Positions 15,478 through 24,307 of a DNA stretch of 44,616 nt are shown here, piece by piece. The DNA lies in the NCBI GenBank assembly GCA_905478325.1, contig CAJQIB010000050.1, positions 1 to 44,616 on the forward strand. Reading direction: 5' to 3'. The notes beneath the pieces were generated by a model. It was given only the letters and a program-made list of their open reading frames with translations. It did not search any database and was not told the DNA's origin. This DNA is from an uncultured Flavobacteriales bacterium (lineage in GTDB: Bacteria; Bacteroidota; Bacteroidia; Flavobacteriales_D; Sanyastnellaceae). The translations under genes were made by a program, and so were the position numbers. Position 1 is the stretch's first letter; every line of letters starts with the position of its first letter.

Positions 15478-17802
15478 ATGCAAAAGTTGAAACCCTTTAT
15501 TGGTGCCGCTTGTTTTTTGTTGATTGCACAGGTCATGTTTGGTCAATCGACAGTCAAAGGCTTTTTAAAGAACAAGGCTTCAGGAGAGCCTGTTATGTTT
15601 GCTAGCGTATCGCTTGAAGGAACCTCATTTGGGGTGATGACGGATAGTGAAGGCTTCTACAGCATCAGTAAGGTTCCTGCTGGGACGTATCGATTGGTCG
15701 TGTCGAGCATGGAGTTTGAAACGGTAGCTGAAGAAGTGAGATTGATTGATGACCGCATTGCGACACGAAACTATTTGCTTGAGAGCAAGGTGATCTCTTT
15801 GGGAAGCGCGGAGGTCAGCGCCGACCGCCAGGAGCAGCAAACGAAGGTGAACATGTCTGTTGAGACCATTCGTCCTGCAGATTTAAAGAAAATACCAAGC
15901 TTTGGCGGGCAGCCTGATTTGGTGCAAGCATTGCAAGTTCTTCCGGGCTTTATTAGCACCGGAGATCAAGGAGGGCAATTGTATATCCGAGGAGGATCAC
16001 CCATTCAGAATAAAGTTTTGTTGGATGGGATGATCATTTACAATGCCTTTCACAGCATCGGATTGTTTAGTGTTTTTGATTCGGATGTCATTGCCAATGC
16101 AGATATCTACACCGGTGGATTTGGCGCCAAATTTGGGGGGCGAATCTCTTCCATCATGGACATCAAGACGCGTGACGGCAACAAACAGAAGATTCAAGGA
16201 ATGGTGGGAGCGAGTCCGTTTGGTGCCAAGATTACCTTGGAAGGTCCGCTTCGAAAAATGAACGAGAGTGGAGGGGGGATTTCGTACATCCTTTCCATGA
16301 AGCACAGTTACTTGGAGCAAACGTCTAAGGTCTTGTATGACTACATCAATGAAGATGGCCAGGGGCTTCCGTTCAATTACACGGATTTGTATGGTAAAAT
16401 TTCTTTCAGCGGAGGAAATGGTTCCAAATTGAGTGTGTTTGGATTCGACTTTTCGGATCAGGTTAGCTACCAAGCGTTGTCGGATTTGCGCTGGAGTAAT
16501 GTAGGTGCTGGTGGTAATTTCACTGTCGTTCCAAGTGGTTCGGCCATCCTAATGAATGGTCATTTTGCGGCGAGTCAGTACGAGATCAGATTGAAGGAAG
16601 ATGGGCTTGAAGATCGATTTAGTAGTGTCAACGGCTTCAATTTCGGTTTGGATTTTAAATATGTCTTGGGCGAGGATGATGTGCAGTACGGTCTCGAAAT
16701 TGTCGGAATGGAGACCAATTTCCAGACGTTCAATCCATTGGGGGTGCAGGTAGGGCAAATAGAAAATACGACTGAATTTGCGGGGTATGTCGATTATCGT
16801 ATCCACCGGGGAAGGCTGATTTTGAACCCGGGAATGCGGATGCAGTACTTCAGCAGTCTGGCGCGGTTCCGTCCGGAGCCTCGACTTGGAGTCAAGTTTA
16901 AGGTGTCTGAGCGACTTCGCTTGAAAGCGGCAGCAGGCCTGTACTCTCAAAATGTGATCAGTTCCAATTCTGATCGAGATGTGGTCAACTTGTTTTATGG
17001 CTTCTTGTCGGGACCTGAAAACCTTCAGAACAATTTGATTACGTCTGAAGGTGAAGTTCAAGAAGTCGTACATTCTTTGCAAACGGCGCAACACCTGATC
17101 TCAGGATTTGAGTTCGATTTGACGGAGCGTTTGAATTTGAACGTTGAAGGTTATTTCAAGAATTTCACGCAACTTACAAACCCGAATCGCAATAAATTGT
17201 TTGCCGATAACGCCGCGAATGCGGATGTGCCGGAAGTGTTGCGCAAGGACTTTATTGTAGAGACAGGAAAAGCATATGGTGTCGATGTCGTTTTGAAGTA
17301 CGAGGAGCGGTTTACTTACATCTGGTTGGTTTACGGATATGGAAATGTTGATCGGTGGGATGGATTCCGTTGGTATGACCCTGTCTTTGATCGTCGGCAC
17401 AATGTCAACCTCGTGGTATCCCAAGGGTTGGGTAGAGAAGGGGATTGGGAAGTCAGTGCACGCTGGAATTTGGGTTCAGGCCTTCCGTTTACCCAAACAC
17501 AGGGATTCTATCAGCCGCCCAATGTGATTGATGGGATAGCAACGGATTATGTAGTCTCCAATAGCAACGATTTGGGCATTCAATTTGCGGGATTGAATGA
17601 AGGCCGTTTGCCCGCTTATCACCGATTGGATATGAGCATTCGCAGAGAATTTGAATTCGAAAACGGACAGACCTTAGAAGGGTCAGCGGGTGTCACCAAT
17701 TTGTACAGTCGTGACAACGTCTTTTATGTCAATCGTGTAACAGGTGAGCGGGTAGACCAATTGCCGTTCTTGCCCTCCATCAGTGTGGATTGGCATTTCT
17801 AA
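15478..17802 (+). CDS. TonB-dependent outer-membrane receptor with CarboxypepD_reg-like domain
   Basis: The 774-residue protein has a signal peptide (hydrophobic residues ~6-20, cleavage near VMFGQ). A CarboxypepD_reg-like beta-sandwich spans ~22-105 (VKGFLKNKASGEPVMFASVSLEG; GFYSISKVPAGTYRLVVS). The plug domain spans ~125-240 (LVQALQVLPGF; GGQLYIRGGSPIQNKVLLDGM), followed by a 22-strand-type barrel with Bacteroidota features, ending in the aromatic C-terminus VDWHF. These receptors import large or scarce substrates using TonB-ExbBD energy. No SusD-like partner or degradative enzymes are adjacent, so glycan use is not indicated and the ligand is unknown. ATG 15478 is chosen for the signal peptide and the promoter box 5 nt upstream; 15391 would add 29 unlikely residues. 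The 22-bp palindrome upstream suggests regulation. Confidence 0.94.
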   Translation: MQKLKPFIGAACFLLIAQVMFGQSTVKGFLKNKASGEPVMFASVSLEGTSFGVMTDSEGFYSISKVPAGTYRLVVSSMEFETVAEEVRLIDDRIATRNYLLESKVISLGSAEVSADRQEQQTKVNMSVETIRPADLKKIPSFGGQPDLVQALQVLPGFISTGDQGGQLYIRGGSPIQNKVLLDGMIIYNAFHSIGLFSVFDSDVIANADIYTGGFGAKFGGRISSIMDIKTRDGNKQKIQGMVGASPFGAKITLEGPLRKMNESGGGISYILSMKHSYLEQTSKVLYDYINEDGQGLPFNYTDLYGKISFSGGNGSKLSVFGFDFSDQVSYQALSDLRWSNVGAGGNFTVVPSGSAILMNGHFAASQYEIRLKEDGLEDRFSSVNGFNFGLDFKYVLGEDDVQYGLEIVGMETNFQTFNPLGVQVGQIENTTEFAGYVDYRIHRGRLILNPGMRMQYFSSLARFRPEPRLGVKFKVSERLRLKAAAGLYSQNVISSNSDRDVVNLFYGFLSGPENLQNNLITSEGEVQEVVHSLQTAQHLISGFEFDLTERLNLNVEGYFKNFTQLTNPNRNKLFADNAANADVPEVLRKDFIVETGKAYGVDVVLKYEERFTYIWLVYGYGNVDRWDGFRWYDPVFDRRHNVNLVVSQGLGREGDWEVSARWNLGSGLPFTQTQGFYQPPNVIDGIATDYVVSNSNDLGIQFAGLNEGRLPAYHRLDMSIRREFEFENGQTLEGSAGVTNLYSRDNVFYVNRVTGERVDQLPFLPSISVDWHF

Positions 17803-17817
17803 GAAACGAGTTGAGGT

Positions 17818-19476
17818 TTAGCGCTGAGCAAGGAGAGCCTCAGCATTGGCTCTAGCAGCGTCGGAGATCGTTTCCCCGCTGAGAAGTGCCGCAATTTCCA
17901 GCACGCGTTCTTCACCATTCAATTGAACAACGTGGGTGCGTGTGACAGCGTCGCTGACATGTTTGGAAACTTGGTAGTGCTGATCGGATTGTGCGGCAAC
18001 TTGAGGGAGGTGAGTGATCGAGATGACTTGTTGGCTTTTTGCCATAAGCCGCATCATTTTCGCCATTTTGTCCGCAACATCCCCGCTCACACCGGTGTCA
18101 ATTTCATCTAGAATAATCGTAGGAAGTCCAGTGGTTGTCTGTGCTGCTTTGAAGGCGAGCATGAGGCGGCTTTTCTCGCCTCCGGAGGCCACGTGTTCAA
18201 GTGGAGCAATCTTGGCTCCAGGATTGGCGGAAAACAAAAGCTGAACCTGTTCAATGCCCAATTGATCTGGCTCTTGAGCGGGTGATAACTCAAATTGCAA
18301 CACAGCATCGGGCATTTTCATTTGAACGAGGTGCTTCAACACGTCCGCTTCAAGGTTTTTTGCAGCAGCTTGTCGCGCATGCATAAGTTCAAGGCCAAGC
18401 TCTAGCACCTGCGCGCGGCTTGCTTCAAGTTGGTCTTTTGCGTTTTGGTAGGCATCTTCAAGATCGGCGGTCCGGTCGATTTGTTCTTGTAAGTTTTGTT
18501 CGAGTTGAATCAATTCCGACGCCGTTTCGGCATGATGCTTCAGGGAGATTCTCTGGAAATCATGGAATCGCCGCTGCAATTGCTGCAACCGAGCTGGATT
18601 GTTCTCTATGGAGGCAGCGCGTGATTCCAATTCGTTCACAACATCTTTGATTTCAACATCCAAAGATTCCATGCGATCGACAAGCTCCTGCAAAGGAGGA
18701 AATACACTTGCGGCTTGAATCAACGCCTTTTTTCCATGAGCCCAAGCGCTTAACACATTATTGGAATCTGAATCTCCAGCTAGAGCCGACCACGTCACAT
18801 GCAATTGCTCTTGAATCGAGGCGCTGTTTTCAAGTAGAGACAATTCATCTTTCAGTGTGTCCCAATCAATGGTCGCAAGCTCCAATGTGGCCAGCTCTTC
18901 AAGTTGATAGGACAAGTAATCGCGGTCTGTTTGAGGTTTTGAACGTTCGATTTCAAGCTCAGACAATGTCGATTGGTGCTCTTTAAATAGGGTGAAGGCG
19001 AGTTGATACGATTGCAGCAAAGGTCTATGGGATCCCAGGGAATCGAGCCAGCGAATTTGATAGTCACGACGAAGCATCAATCGTGTGCTGTCTTGACCAT
19101 GCATGTCAACGAGCAATTCGCCGATAGCCTTCAACTGTGCAACGCTGACGGGTGTGTCATTGATAAAAGCACGTGACCTTCCTTGGTCAGTAACCTCTCT
19201 GCGCACTATGAGTTCCGACCACGTCTCTAATTCATTTTCCCGCAGCCAATCGTTGGCGAAAGGGAGAGAAGAGAAGGTGGCTTCTACCGTGCATTTCGAG
19301 GATCCTGAGCGCACAGCGGTTACCTCGGCCCGGTCTCCAAGCACCAATCCCAAGGCCCCAAGAACGATGGATTTTCCTGATCCAGTTTCTCCGGTCATGG
19401 CCGTCAGGCCCGCAGACCAGTCGAGTTCCAGTCGCTCAATGAGAGCGTAATTATCGATGCATAGAGAATGCAACAT
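17818..19476 (-). CDS. recN: DNA repair protein RecN
   Basis: The 552-residue SMC-like ATPase has Walker A GETGSGKS at residues ~30-37, long central coiled coils (residues ~155-365), signature ASGGEKSRLMLAF and Walker B TIILDEIDTGVSG near the C-terminus. Length matches RecN (about 550 aa). RecN holds DNA ends together during double-strand-break repair by recombination. It begins 1 bp after the stop of the DUF4835 gene, the last gene of the bamD-rpoZ-coaBC-DUF4835-recN operon, and ends 15 bp from the convergent TonB-receptor gene. Confidence 0.97.
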   Translation of the reverse strand: MLHSLCIDNYALIERLELDWSAGLTAMTGETGSGKSIVLGALGLVLGDRAEVTAVRSGSSKCTVEATFSSLPFANDWLRENELETWSELIVRREVTDQGRSRAFINDTPVSVAQLKAIGELLVDMHGQDSTRLMLRRDYQIRWLDSLGSHRPLLQSYQLAFTLFKEHQSTLSELEIERSKPQTDRDYLSYQLEELATLELATIDWDTLKDELSLLENSASIQEQLHVTWSALAGDSDSNNVLSAWAHGKKALIQAASVFPPLQELVDRMESLDVEIKDVVNELESRAASIENNPARLQQLQRRFHDFQRISLKHHAETASELIQLEQNLQEQIDRTADLEDAYQNAKDQLEASRAQVLELGLELMHARQAAAKNLEADVLKHLVQMKMPDAVLQFELSPAQEPDQLGIEQVQLLFSANPGAKIAPLEHVASGGEKSRLMLAFKAAQTTTGLPTIILDEIDTGVSGDVADKMAKMMRLMAKSQQVISITHLPQVAAQSDQHYQVSKHVSDAVTRTHVVQLNGEERVLEIAALLSGETISDAARANAEALLAQR

Positions 19477-19477
19477 G

Positions 19478-20395
19478 CTATCCGAGGATGCTATCGTATT
19501 TGGAGATATTTCCGGGATCCATTTGCTTTAAAACAGGCAGAAGCCGTGTTTTCTCTGCGTCTGGAGCAGGGCCAAATATCCTGAGGATTTCATCCGACTT
19601 GGCCAGGAAAAACAACTGTAAATTGTAGGAGGAAGGACGTATGCGATGGGTTTGACGCATTTCAATCAGGGCATCGGCCATGGTCAGTCGTCCACGTTCT
19701 AAATCTTCATACAGCCGATCGAGGCCCATTCTGTGATAGTAATACAAACAATTTCGCACAGGTCGGAAAGTTTGTGAGAGCATGTTTTCAACCAACCAAT
19801 AGCGATTTTGTTGCCCTTGACTTGCTTTCCAACCAGAGGGGCCTGCATTTTGGGCGTTGGCGACAATGGTTTGCGCTTTTAGGTAATAGGGTGTTCCTCC
19901 ATCCAAGACCATGCTGTCGTAGTCCATCCCTAAGATCATGTAGGCGTAATAAGCGAGTATGGAGGAGAGGTTGTCACGGTATTGGTCGGGGCTGAACTGA
20001 ATGGTTGAACTCCCGTCCCATGAAATTTCAAAACTACCGTCATTGACAAGAAGCATCGAGCTGTTGTAATCGCTATTGAAAACAGGGCGAGAACTCTGCA
20101 CTTGAATGCTGCCTCTGAACGATGTTGCAGAAGGCGCTTCAGAAATCGTGATTTGCATGTTGCATTCAATGCGTTCTTCGAACAGGAAGTCATCGTTTGA
20201 CCATCGGCGGCCGTTTACAAACTCCTGGATGGACTCTTCCAGTGATTCGAAAATGGCCTCTTCAACGTTCGCTATTTGGGGGGCAATGACTTGAACGCGA
20301 CAATTGAGCTCTTGAGCATGAATCGGTCGAGTAGCAAAAATCCCCAAGGCAATAAGGCAATAAGCGATGCTCGAACGGAAAGAGGAACAATTCAT
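19478..20395 (-). CDS. porD: DUF4835 family protein (type IX secretion protein PorD)
   Basis: The 305-residue protein has a signal peptide (ending ATRPIHAQ) and then the conserved start ELNCRVQVIAPQI of the Bacteroidota-specific DUF4835 family. Other family blocks are VNGRRWSNDDF, then the region with RGSIQVQSSRPVFNSDYNS, AYYAYMILGMDYDS and NYFQA-like GGTPYYLKAQ. From memory, current annotation names this family PorD of the type IX secretion system; no other T9SS gene is in the window to support that. It is located between coaBC (4-bp overlap) and recN, which is the usual place in this phylum. Confident in family, less so in function. Confidence 0.88.
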   Translation of the reverse strand: MNCSSFRSSIAYCLIALGIFATRPIHAQELNCRVQVIAPQIANVEEAIFESLEESIQEFVNGRRWSNDDFLFEERIECNMQITISEAPSATSFRGSIQVQSSRPVFNSDYNSSMLLVNDGSFEISWDGSSTIQFSPDQYRDNLSSILAYYAYMILGMDYDSMVLDGGTPYYLKAQTIVANAQNAGPSGWKASQGQQNRYWLVENMLSQTFRPVRNCLYYYHRMGLDRLYEDLERGRLTMADALIEMRQTHRIRPSSYNLQLFFLAKSDEILRIFGPAPDAEKTRLLPVLKQMDPGNISKYDSILG

Positions 20396-21621
20396 GGATT
20401 CAGATAATTCAAGAGATGTTGAACGATATCGTCAGCAACTTCAACCTTCGATTTCAATTCAAATTTATGAGGTTTGCCGTCTCGATTGAAGATGGAAACT
20501 TGATTGGTGTCGGTTCCAAAGCCAGCACCTTTAATCGCGGTGCTATTCAGTACAATGAAGTCTAAATTTTTGCGCTTGAGTTTACTCATCGCACTGGCTA
20601 CGCCATCATCGGTTTCGAGAGCAAAGCCAACAACCGTTTGGTGCGCTGCTTTGACTTTTCCCCAATGCGCTAAAATGTCCGGTGTCGGTTCCAATTCAAT
20701 GGAATCGGGGAGCTCGTTCCGATGCAATTTTATCGCTGCTGATTTTTTTGGACGGGCATCAGCGACTGCAGCGGTCGCAATGGCTATATCAAAGTCGTTG
20801 AAATTTCGGGATGCAGCGGTCATCATTTCTTCGGCCGTTTGAACTTCGGTAAAAGAAGCAACGCCTTTGGGAGCGTTCAATTGCACGGGGCCACTGATTA
20901 AATGTACTTCTGCACCTTGGACGACCAATGCGTGGGCCAAGGCATACCCCATTTTTCCGGAGCTGTGATTGCCGATAAACCGGACCGAGTCGATGGGTTC
21001 TTGCGTTGGCCCAGCTGTTATGATGACTTTTTTGTTTCTCAAAGGAGCCCGCTCATTGAACCAATGTTCCATCCAGTCAGCGATGGCTTCGGGTTCGAGC
21101 ATGCGCCCTTTGCCTTCAAGTCCCGATGCAAGCAATCCAGAGTCGGATTCAATGACACCTACGCCGCGATCTTGAAGGTGTTGAATGTTTGATTGTGTCG
21201 CAGCGTGGGAAAGCATGTCCAGATCCATGGCAGGAGCCACACACACAGGACATCGGCTGCTCAGATGAACGGCTTGAAGAAAATTATCGCAAGTACCATG
21301 AACGAAAGCGCTGAGGGTATTGGCCGTTGCGGGGGCAACGATGAAAACGTCCCCCCAAAGACCCAGTTCAACATGATTGGTCCATTCTCCTGAATCCCTG
21401 TTTTCTGTGAAATCGCTGTACACGGGATGATCCGTAAGCGTGGCCAACGTCAAAGGCGTGATAAATTCAATGGCGCCAGGAGTCATAATGACACGAACTG
21501 TCGCTCCGCGTCGCTGCAGTTCTCGTGCTAGAATAGCAGATTTGTATGCAGCAATGCTGCCTGTGATTCCCAGGAGTATGCGCTTTCCGTGAAGCGCCGC
21601 ATAAGGGGCTGGAGAGCCCAT
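20392..21621 (-). CDS. coaBC: Bifunctional phosphopantothenoylcysteine decarboxylase / phosphopantothenate-cysteine ligase
   Basis: The 409-residue protein makes 4'-phosphopantetheine from 4'-phosphopantothenate and cysteine for coenzyme A. The N-terminal FMN-dependent CoaC half has GITGSIAAYKS (residues 17-27), the catalytic His in TNHVELGLW, and PAMDLDM (the family PAMN motif with Asp, usual in Bacteroidota). The C-terminal CoaB half starts at KVIITAGPTQEPIDSVRFIG and has NHSSGKMG and KLKRKNLDFIVLN. Its ATG lies 5 bp after the rpoZ stop, and its TGA overlaps the DUF4835 start. Confidence 0.97.
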   Translation of the reverse strand: MGSPAPYAALHGKRILLGITGSIAAYKSAILARELQRRGATVRVIMTPGAIEFITPLTLATLTDHPVYSDFTENRDSGEWTNHVELGLWGDVFIVAPATANTLSAFVHGTCDNFLQAVHLSSRCPVCVAPAMDLDMLSHAATQSNIQHLQDRGVGVIESDSGLLASGLEGKGRMLEPEAIADWMEHWFNERAPLRNKKVIITAGPTQEPIDSVRFIGNHSSGKMGYALAHALVVQGAEVHLISGPVQLNAPKGVASFTEVQTAEEMMTAASRNFNDFDIAIATAAVADARPKKSAAIKLHRNELPDSIELEPTPDILAHWGKVKAAHQTVVGFALETDDGVASAMSKLKRKNLDFIVLNSTAIKGAGFGTDTNQVSIFNRDGKPHKFELKSKVEVADDIVQHLLNYLNP

Positions 21622-21626
21622 TTGCT

Positions 21627-21980
21627 TTAGTCTTCGAGCTCTTGTGGCTCTGTTTTTTCAGCCTCTTCTTGGAAGCTCAATAGGTCTTGACCCAATTCAG
21701 CGATTGCAATGCTATGTGGCTTTGGCAATCGCTCGTAAAACTTTGAGATTTCGATTTGCTCTCTGTTTTCAAACACTTCTTCGAGTGAATCCGTCGGAGT
21801 AATGAATTCTTCGAGCTTGCTATTGAGTTCATCCTTCATCTCAATCGCTAGCTGCTTGCTGCGGCTGCTGAGGATTACAATCGTTTCAAACAAATTGCCC
21901 GTGCCGCTAACCTCCAGTTCGTGGTTGTCGCGTGTCAACGTGGTCTTCTCAGCCTTGATCGATTTGAAATTCATGTTCAT
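21627..21980 (-). CDS. rpoZ: DNA-directed RNA polymerase omega subunit (Bacteroidota type)
   Basis: The 117-residue protein matches the Bacteroidota omega/Rpb6-like family: GNLFETIVILSSRSKQLAIEMKDELNSKL (residues ~28-56), then DSLEEVFENREQIEISKFYERLPKPH, a strongly conserved block. Omega assists assembly of the RNA polymerase beta' subunit. It has an acidic C-terminal tail. The ATG overlaps the bamD stop by 4 bp, and an in-frame second ATG lies two codons downstream. Synteny with bamD and coaBC supports the call. Confidence 0.9.
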   Translation of the reverse strand: MNMNFKSIKAEKTTLTRDNHELEVSGTGNLFETIVILSSRSKQLAIEMKDELNSKLEEFITPTDSLEEVFENREQIEISKFYERLPKPHSIAIAELGQDLLSFQEEAEKTEPQELED

Positions 21981-22825
21981 TCAAAGGTTTGGTTCGACTG
22001 TAGCCGATCAATTTCAGAAACGCATTGATTTTGAATCATTTGCGCGTCATTCATCGACTTGCTATCCGGGAATCGGGCGACAAAGGTAAGGAAAGCCTCG
22101 ATGGTATCATTGTATCGCTCCAATTTCCTTCGTTCAGTACTTTGAGAAGCATATTGAAAGTGGCTATCCAGGATCAACCACTGCATTTCTTCGCGGTACG
22201 GTGAGTCAGGAAATTCCTTCAGAGCATTCTGCAAAGCAATGACTGCACTCTGGTATTGACTTGTCTTGTGATAGAGGCGTGCAGTCTCGTATGATTTCAA
22301 TTCCAGCTTGTCGCGAAGTAAAGCGATTAGAGTTTGGCTAGAATCACGCAATGCATTGCCAGGGTATCGATCCAAGAACAATTGAAGCTCTGCAATTGCG
22401 GCTTTCGTTTCTGTTTGATCCAAGGCGGGCTTCGGACTTAATAAGTAGCTGCACATGGCCGCTTCGAATTGCGCTTCTTCCGATCGCTCATCATTCGGGA
22501 ATGTCTTTGCAAACATTTTGAAATGGTACCGAGCCAAGTAGTAATCTCCGACACATCGATGAGCCTCAGCACGATGATACTGCACCTCTCTCGCTTGCTC
22601 CGTGCCTCGGGTTAAGGAGACAACCTCTTCTAAAATGGGGAGTGCTCCGTAACATTTATTCGAATCCAAAAACCCAAGAGCCCTTTGGTATTTGTAATCC
22701 AAATCCGTGCTTTTCATGATTTTATTGTAATCACTACAGCTCGCATTCAGACCAACCAATGCCGTCAAAAAGAATGCCCAGGTCAGCCAAGGAAAAGGAG
22801 TGGTGTGGTGCGATTCAAATTTCAT
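21977..22825 (-). CDS. bamD: Outer membrane assembly lipoprotein BamD
   Basis: The 282-residue lipoprotein has signal peptide and lipobox LNASC, then CSDYNKIMKSTDLDYKYQRALGFLD, the standard opening of Bacteroidota BamD. Five TPR-type helical pairs follow (for example YLARYHFKMFAKTFPNDERSE and YQSAVIALQNALKEFPDSPYR). BamD works with BamA to insert beta-barrel proteins in the outer membrane. ATG 22825 gives a proper lipoprotein signal; the open frame extends to 22879 without it being needed. A TACCTTCG box on the minus strand at 22861-22868 is the candidate operon promoter. It heads the bamD-rpoZ-coaBC-DUF4835-recN operon. Confidence 0.93.
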   Translation of the reverse strand: MKFESHHTTPFPWLTWAFFLTALVGLNASCSDYNKIMKSTDLDYKYQRALGFLDSNKCYGALPILEEVVSLTRGTEQAREVQYHRAEAHRCVGDYYLARYHFKMFAKTFPNDERSEEAQFEAAMCSYLLSPKPALDQTETKAAIAELQLFLDRYPGNALRDSSQTLIALLRDKLELKSYETARLYHKTSQYQSAVIALQNALKEFPDSPYREEMQWLILDSHFQYASQSTERRKLERYNDTIEAFLTFVARFPDSKSMNDAQMIQNQCVSEIDRLQSNQTFE

Positions 22826-22860
22826 CAATGGTGCGCTCTTCAGAGAAGTGTATTCTGTCG

Positions 22861-22868
22861 CGAAGGTA
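22861..22868 (-). promoter_or_regulatory. -7-like box TACCTTCG upstream of the bamD operon
   Basis: One mismatch from TAnnTTTG on the minus strand, 35 nt before the bamD ATG. An inverted repeat CTCGGATA (22908-22915) / TATCCGAG (22958-22965) with a 42-bp loop lies further upstream in the divergent region. Confidence 0.4.
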
Positions 22869-23005
22869 TAGAATGCCACGGATGTACAATCTCTGTTTCT
22901 TGCTGTTCTCGGATAGTTTTTAAATTTTTGTTGATTTCTGGCATCTCCTCTTGATAATATCCGAGGACTTTTGATAGAATTCGCTTCGTAATTAACTGAA
23001 GCGGC

Positions 23006-23013
23006 TATCTTTG
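23006..23013 (+). promoter_or_regulatory. -7 box TATCTTTG of the SPT-like gene
   Basis: Perfect TAnnTTTG, 14 nt before the ATG at 23028; probably drives the SPT-like gene and truA. Confidence 0.6.
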
Positions 23014-23027
23014 CTCATTCATCAAAC

Positions 23028-24281
23028 ATGAAGCTTTTGGACATTTTTGAACGCATCCGCAACGACAGAGGCCCATTAGGGCAACATGCACGTGAAAGTC
23101 ATGGCTATTTCACCTTCCCGAAGTTGGAAGGAGAGATTTCTAACCGTATGATTTTTAGAGGAAAAGACGTGTTGGTCTGGTCAGTCAATAACTACTTAGG
23201 CTTAGCCAATCATCCCGAGGTTCGAAAGGTGGATGCTGATGCAGCTGCTGAGTGGGGCATGGGCTACCCAATGGGAGCTCGAATGATGTCTGGTCAAACA
23301 GCACAACATGAGGCTCTAGAAGAGCAACTTGCTGATTTCATGCAGAAGGAAGACGCTTTTCTACTTAATTATGGGTACCAAGGTTGTCAATCTGCCATTG
23401 AGGCGTTGGTCAGTCGCCATGATGTGATTGTTTACGATAGTGAGTCCCATGCTTGCATGGTGGACGGCGTTCGTTTGCACCAGGGAAAACGCTACGTTTT
23501 CCAGCACAACGATATGACGAGCTTCGTGAAACAGCTAGATCGTGCTCGGACGTTGTGCAAACAAACTGGAGGAGGGATTTTGGTAGTGACAGAAGGCGTC
23601 TTTGGTATGGCAGGTGATCAAGGCCAGTTGAAGGATATCTGTGCATACAAAGAGGAATACGGTTTCCGTTTGTTTGTGGACGATGCGCACGGCTTTGGTA
23701 CAATCGGTCATGAGGGACGTGGCGCGGGGGATGCTCAAGGCGTTCAAGATCAAATTGACGTGTATTTCGGAACGTTTGCAAAAGCCATGGCTACCATCGG
23801 TGCCTTTGTAGCGGGTGATGAGGACGTGATTGATTATTTGCGTTACAACATGCGCTCCCAGACGTTCGCGAAATCACTTCCCATGCCGATTGTGATTGGT
23901 GCACAGAAGCGATTGGATATGTTGCGGACACAACCGGAGCACAAAGAGCGTCTATGGACCATTGCCAATGCGCTGCAAGCGGGGTTGCGAGCCAATGGGT
24001 TCAATATTGGGGTAACCAATTCGTGTGTGACTCCTGTATTCTTGGCAGGGGGGTTGGGCGAAGCGACGAACTTGACATTGGACTTGCGTGAGAATTATGG
24101 AATCTTCTGTTCAATCGTGGTATATCCGGTCGTGCCGAAAGACACAATCATGCTTCGATTGATACCAACAGCCGTCCATACGCTTGAAGATGTCGCTTAT
24201 ACGGTCGAAACCTTTACGAAGGTCAAGGAGAAGCTTTTCGCTGGAGAATACAAGAGTGAACGCATTGCGTCGTGGGCTTGA
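23028..24281 (+). CDS. Serine-palmitoyltransferase-like alpha-oxoamine synthase (PLP enzyme)
   Basis: The 417-residue fold-type I PLP enzyme belongs to the KBL/AONS/SPT family. Seen are SHACMVDG (His141 stacks on PLP in the family), DDAHGFGTIG (residues 218-227) and the PLP-lysine site FGTFAKAMATIGAF (Lys252). The N-terminus (RNDRGPLGQHA; YFTFPKLEGEISNRM) is typical of a Flavobacteriia-conserved clade. Family members condense an amino acid with an acyl thioester and release CO2. In Bacteroidota the products are sphingolipids (serine) or sulfonolipids such as capnine (cysteate); sequence alone does not decide between them here. Cytoplasmic. Own promoter box at 23006; truA follows after 26 bp. 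Confidence 0.88.
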   Translation: MKLLDIFERIRNDRGPLGQHARESHGYFTFPKLEGEISNRMIFRGKDVLVWSVNNYLGLANHPEVRKVDADAAAEWGMGYPMGARMMSGQTAQHEALEEQLADFMQKEDAFLLNYGYQGCQSAIEALVSRHDVIVYDSESHACMVDGVRLHQGKRYVFQHNDMTSFVKQLDRARTLCKQTGGGILVVTEGVFGMAGDQGQLKDICAYKEEYGFRLFVDDAHGFGTIGHEGRGAGDAQGVQDQIDVYFGTFAKAMATIGAFVAGDEDVIDYLRYNMRSQTFAKSLPMPIVIGAQKRLDMLRTQPEHKERLWTIANALQAGLRANGFNIGVTNSCVTPVFLAGGLGEATNLTLDLRENYGIFCSIVVYPVVPKDTIMLRLIPTAVHTLEDVAYTVETFTKVKEKLFAGEYKSERIASWA

Positions 24282-24307
24282 TTTGATTCTATCGCTAGCG
24301 TTACGTC

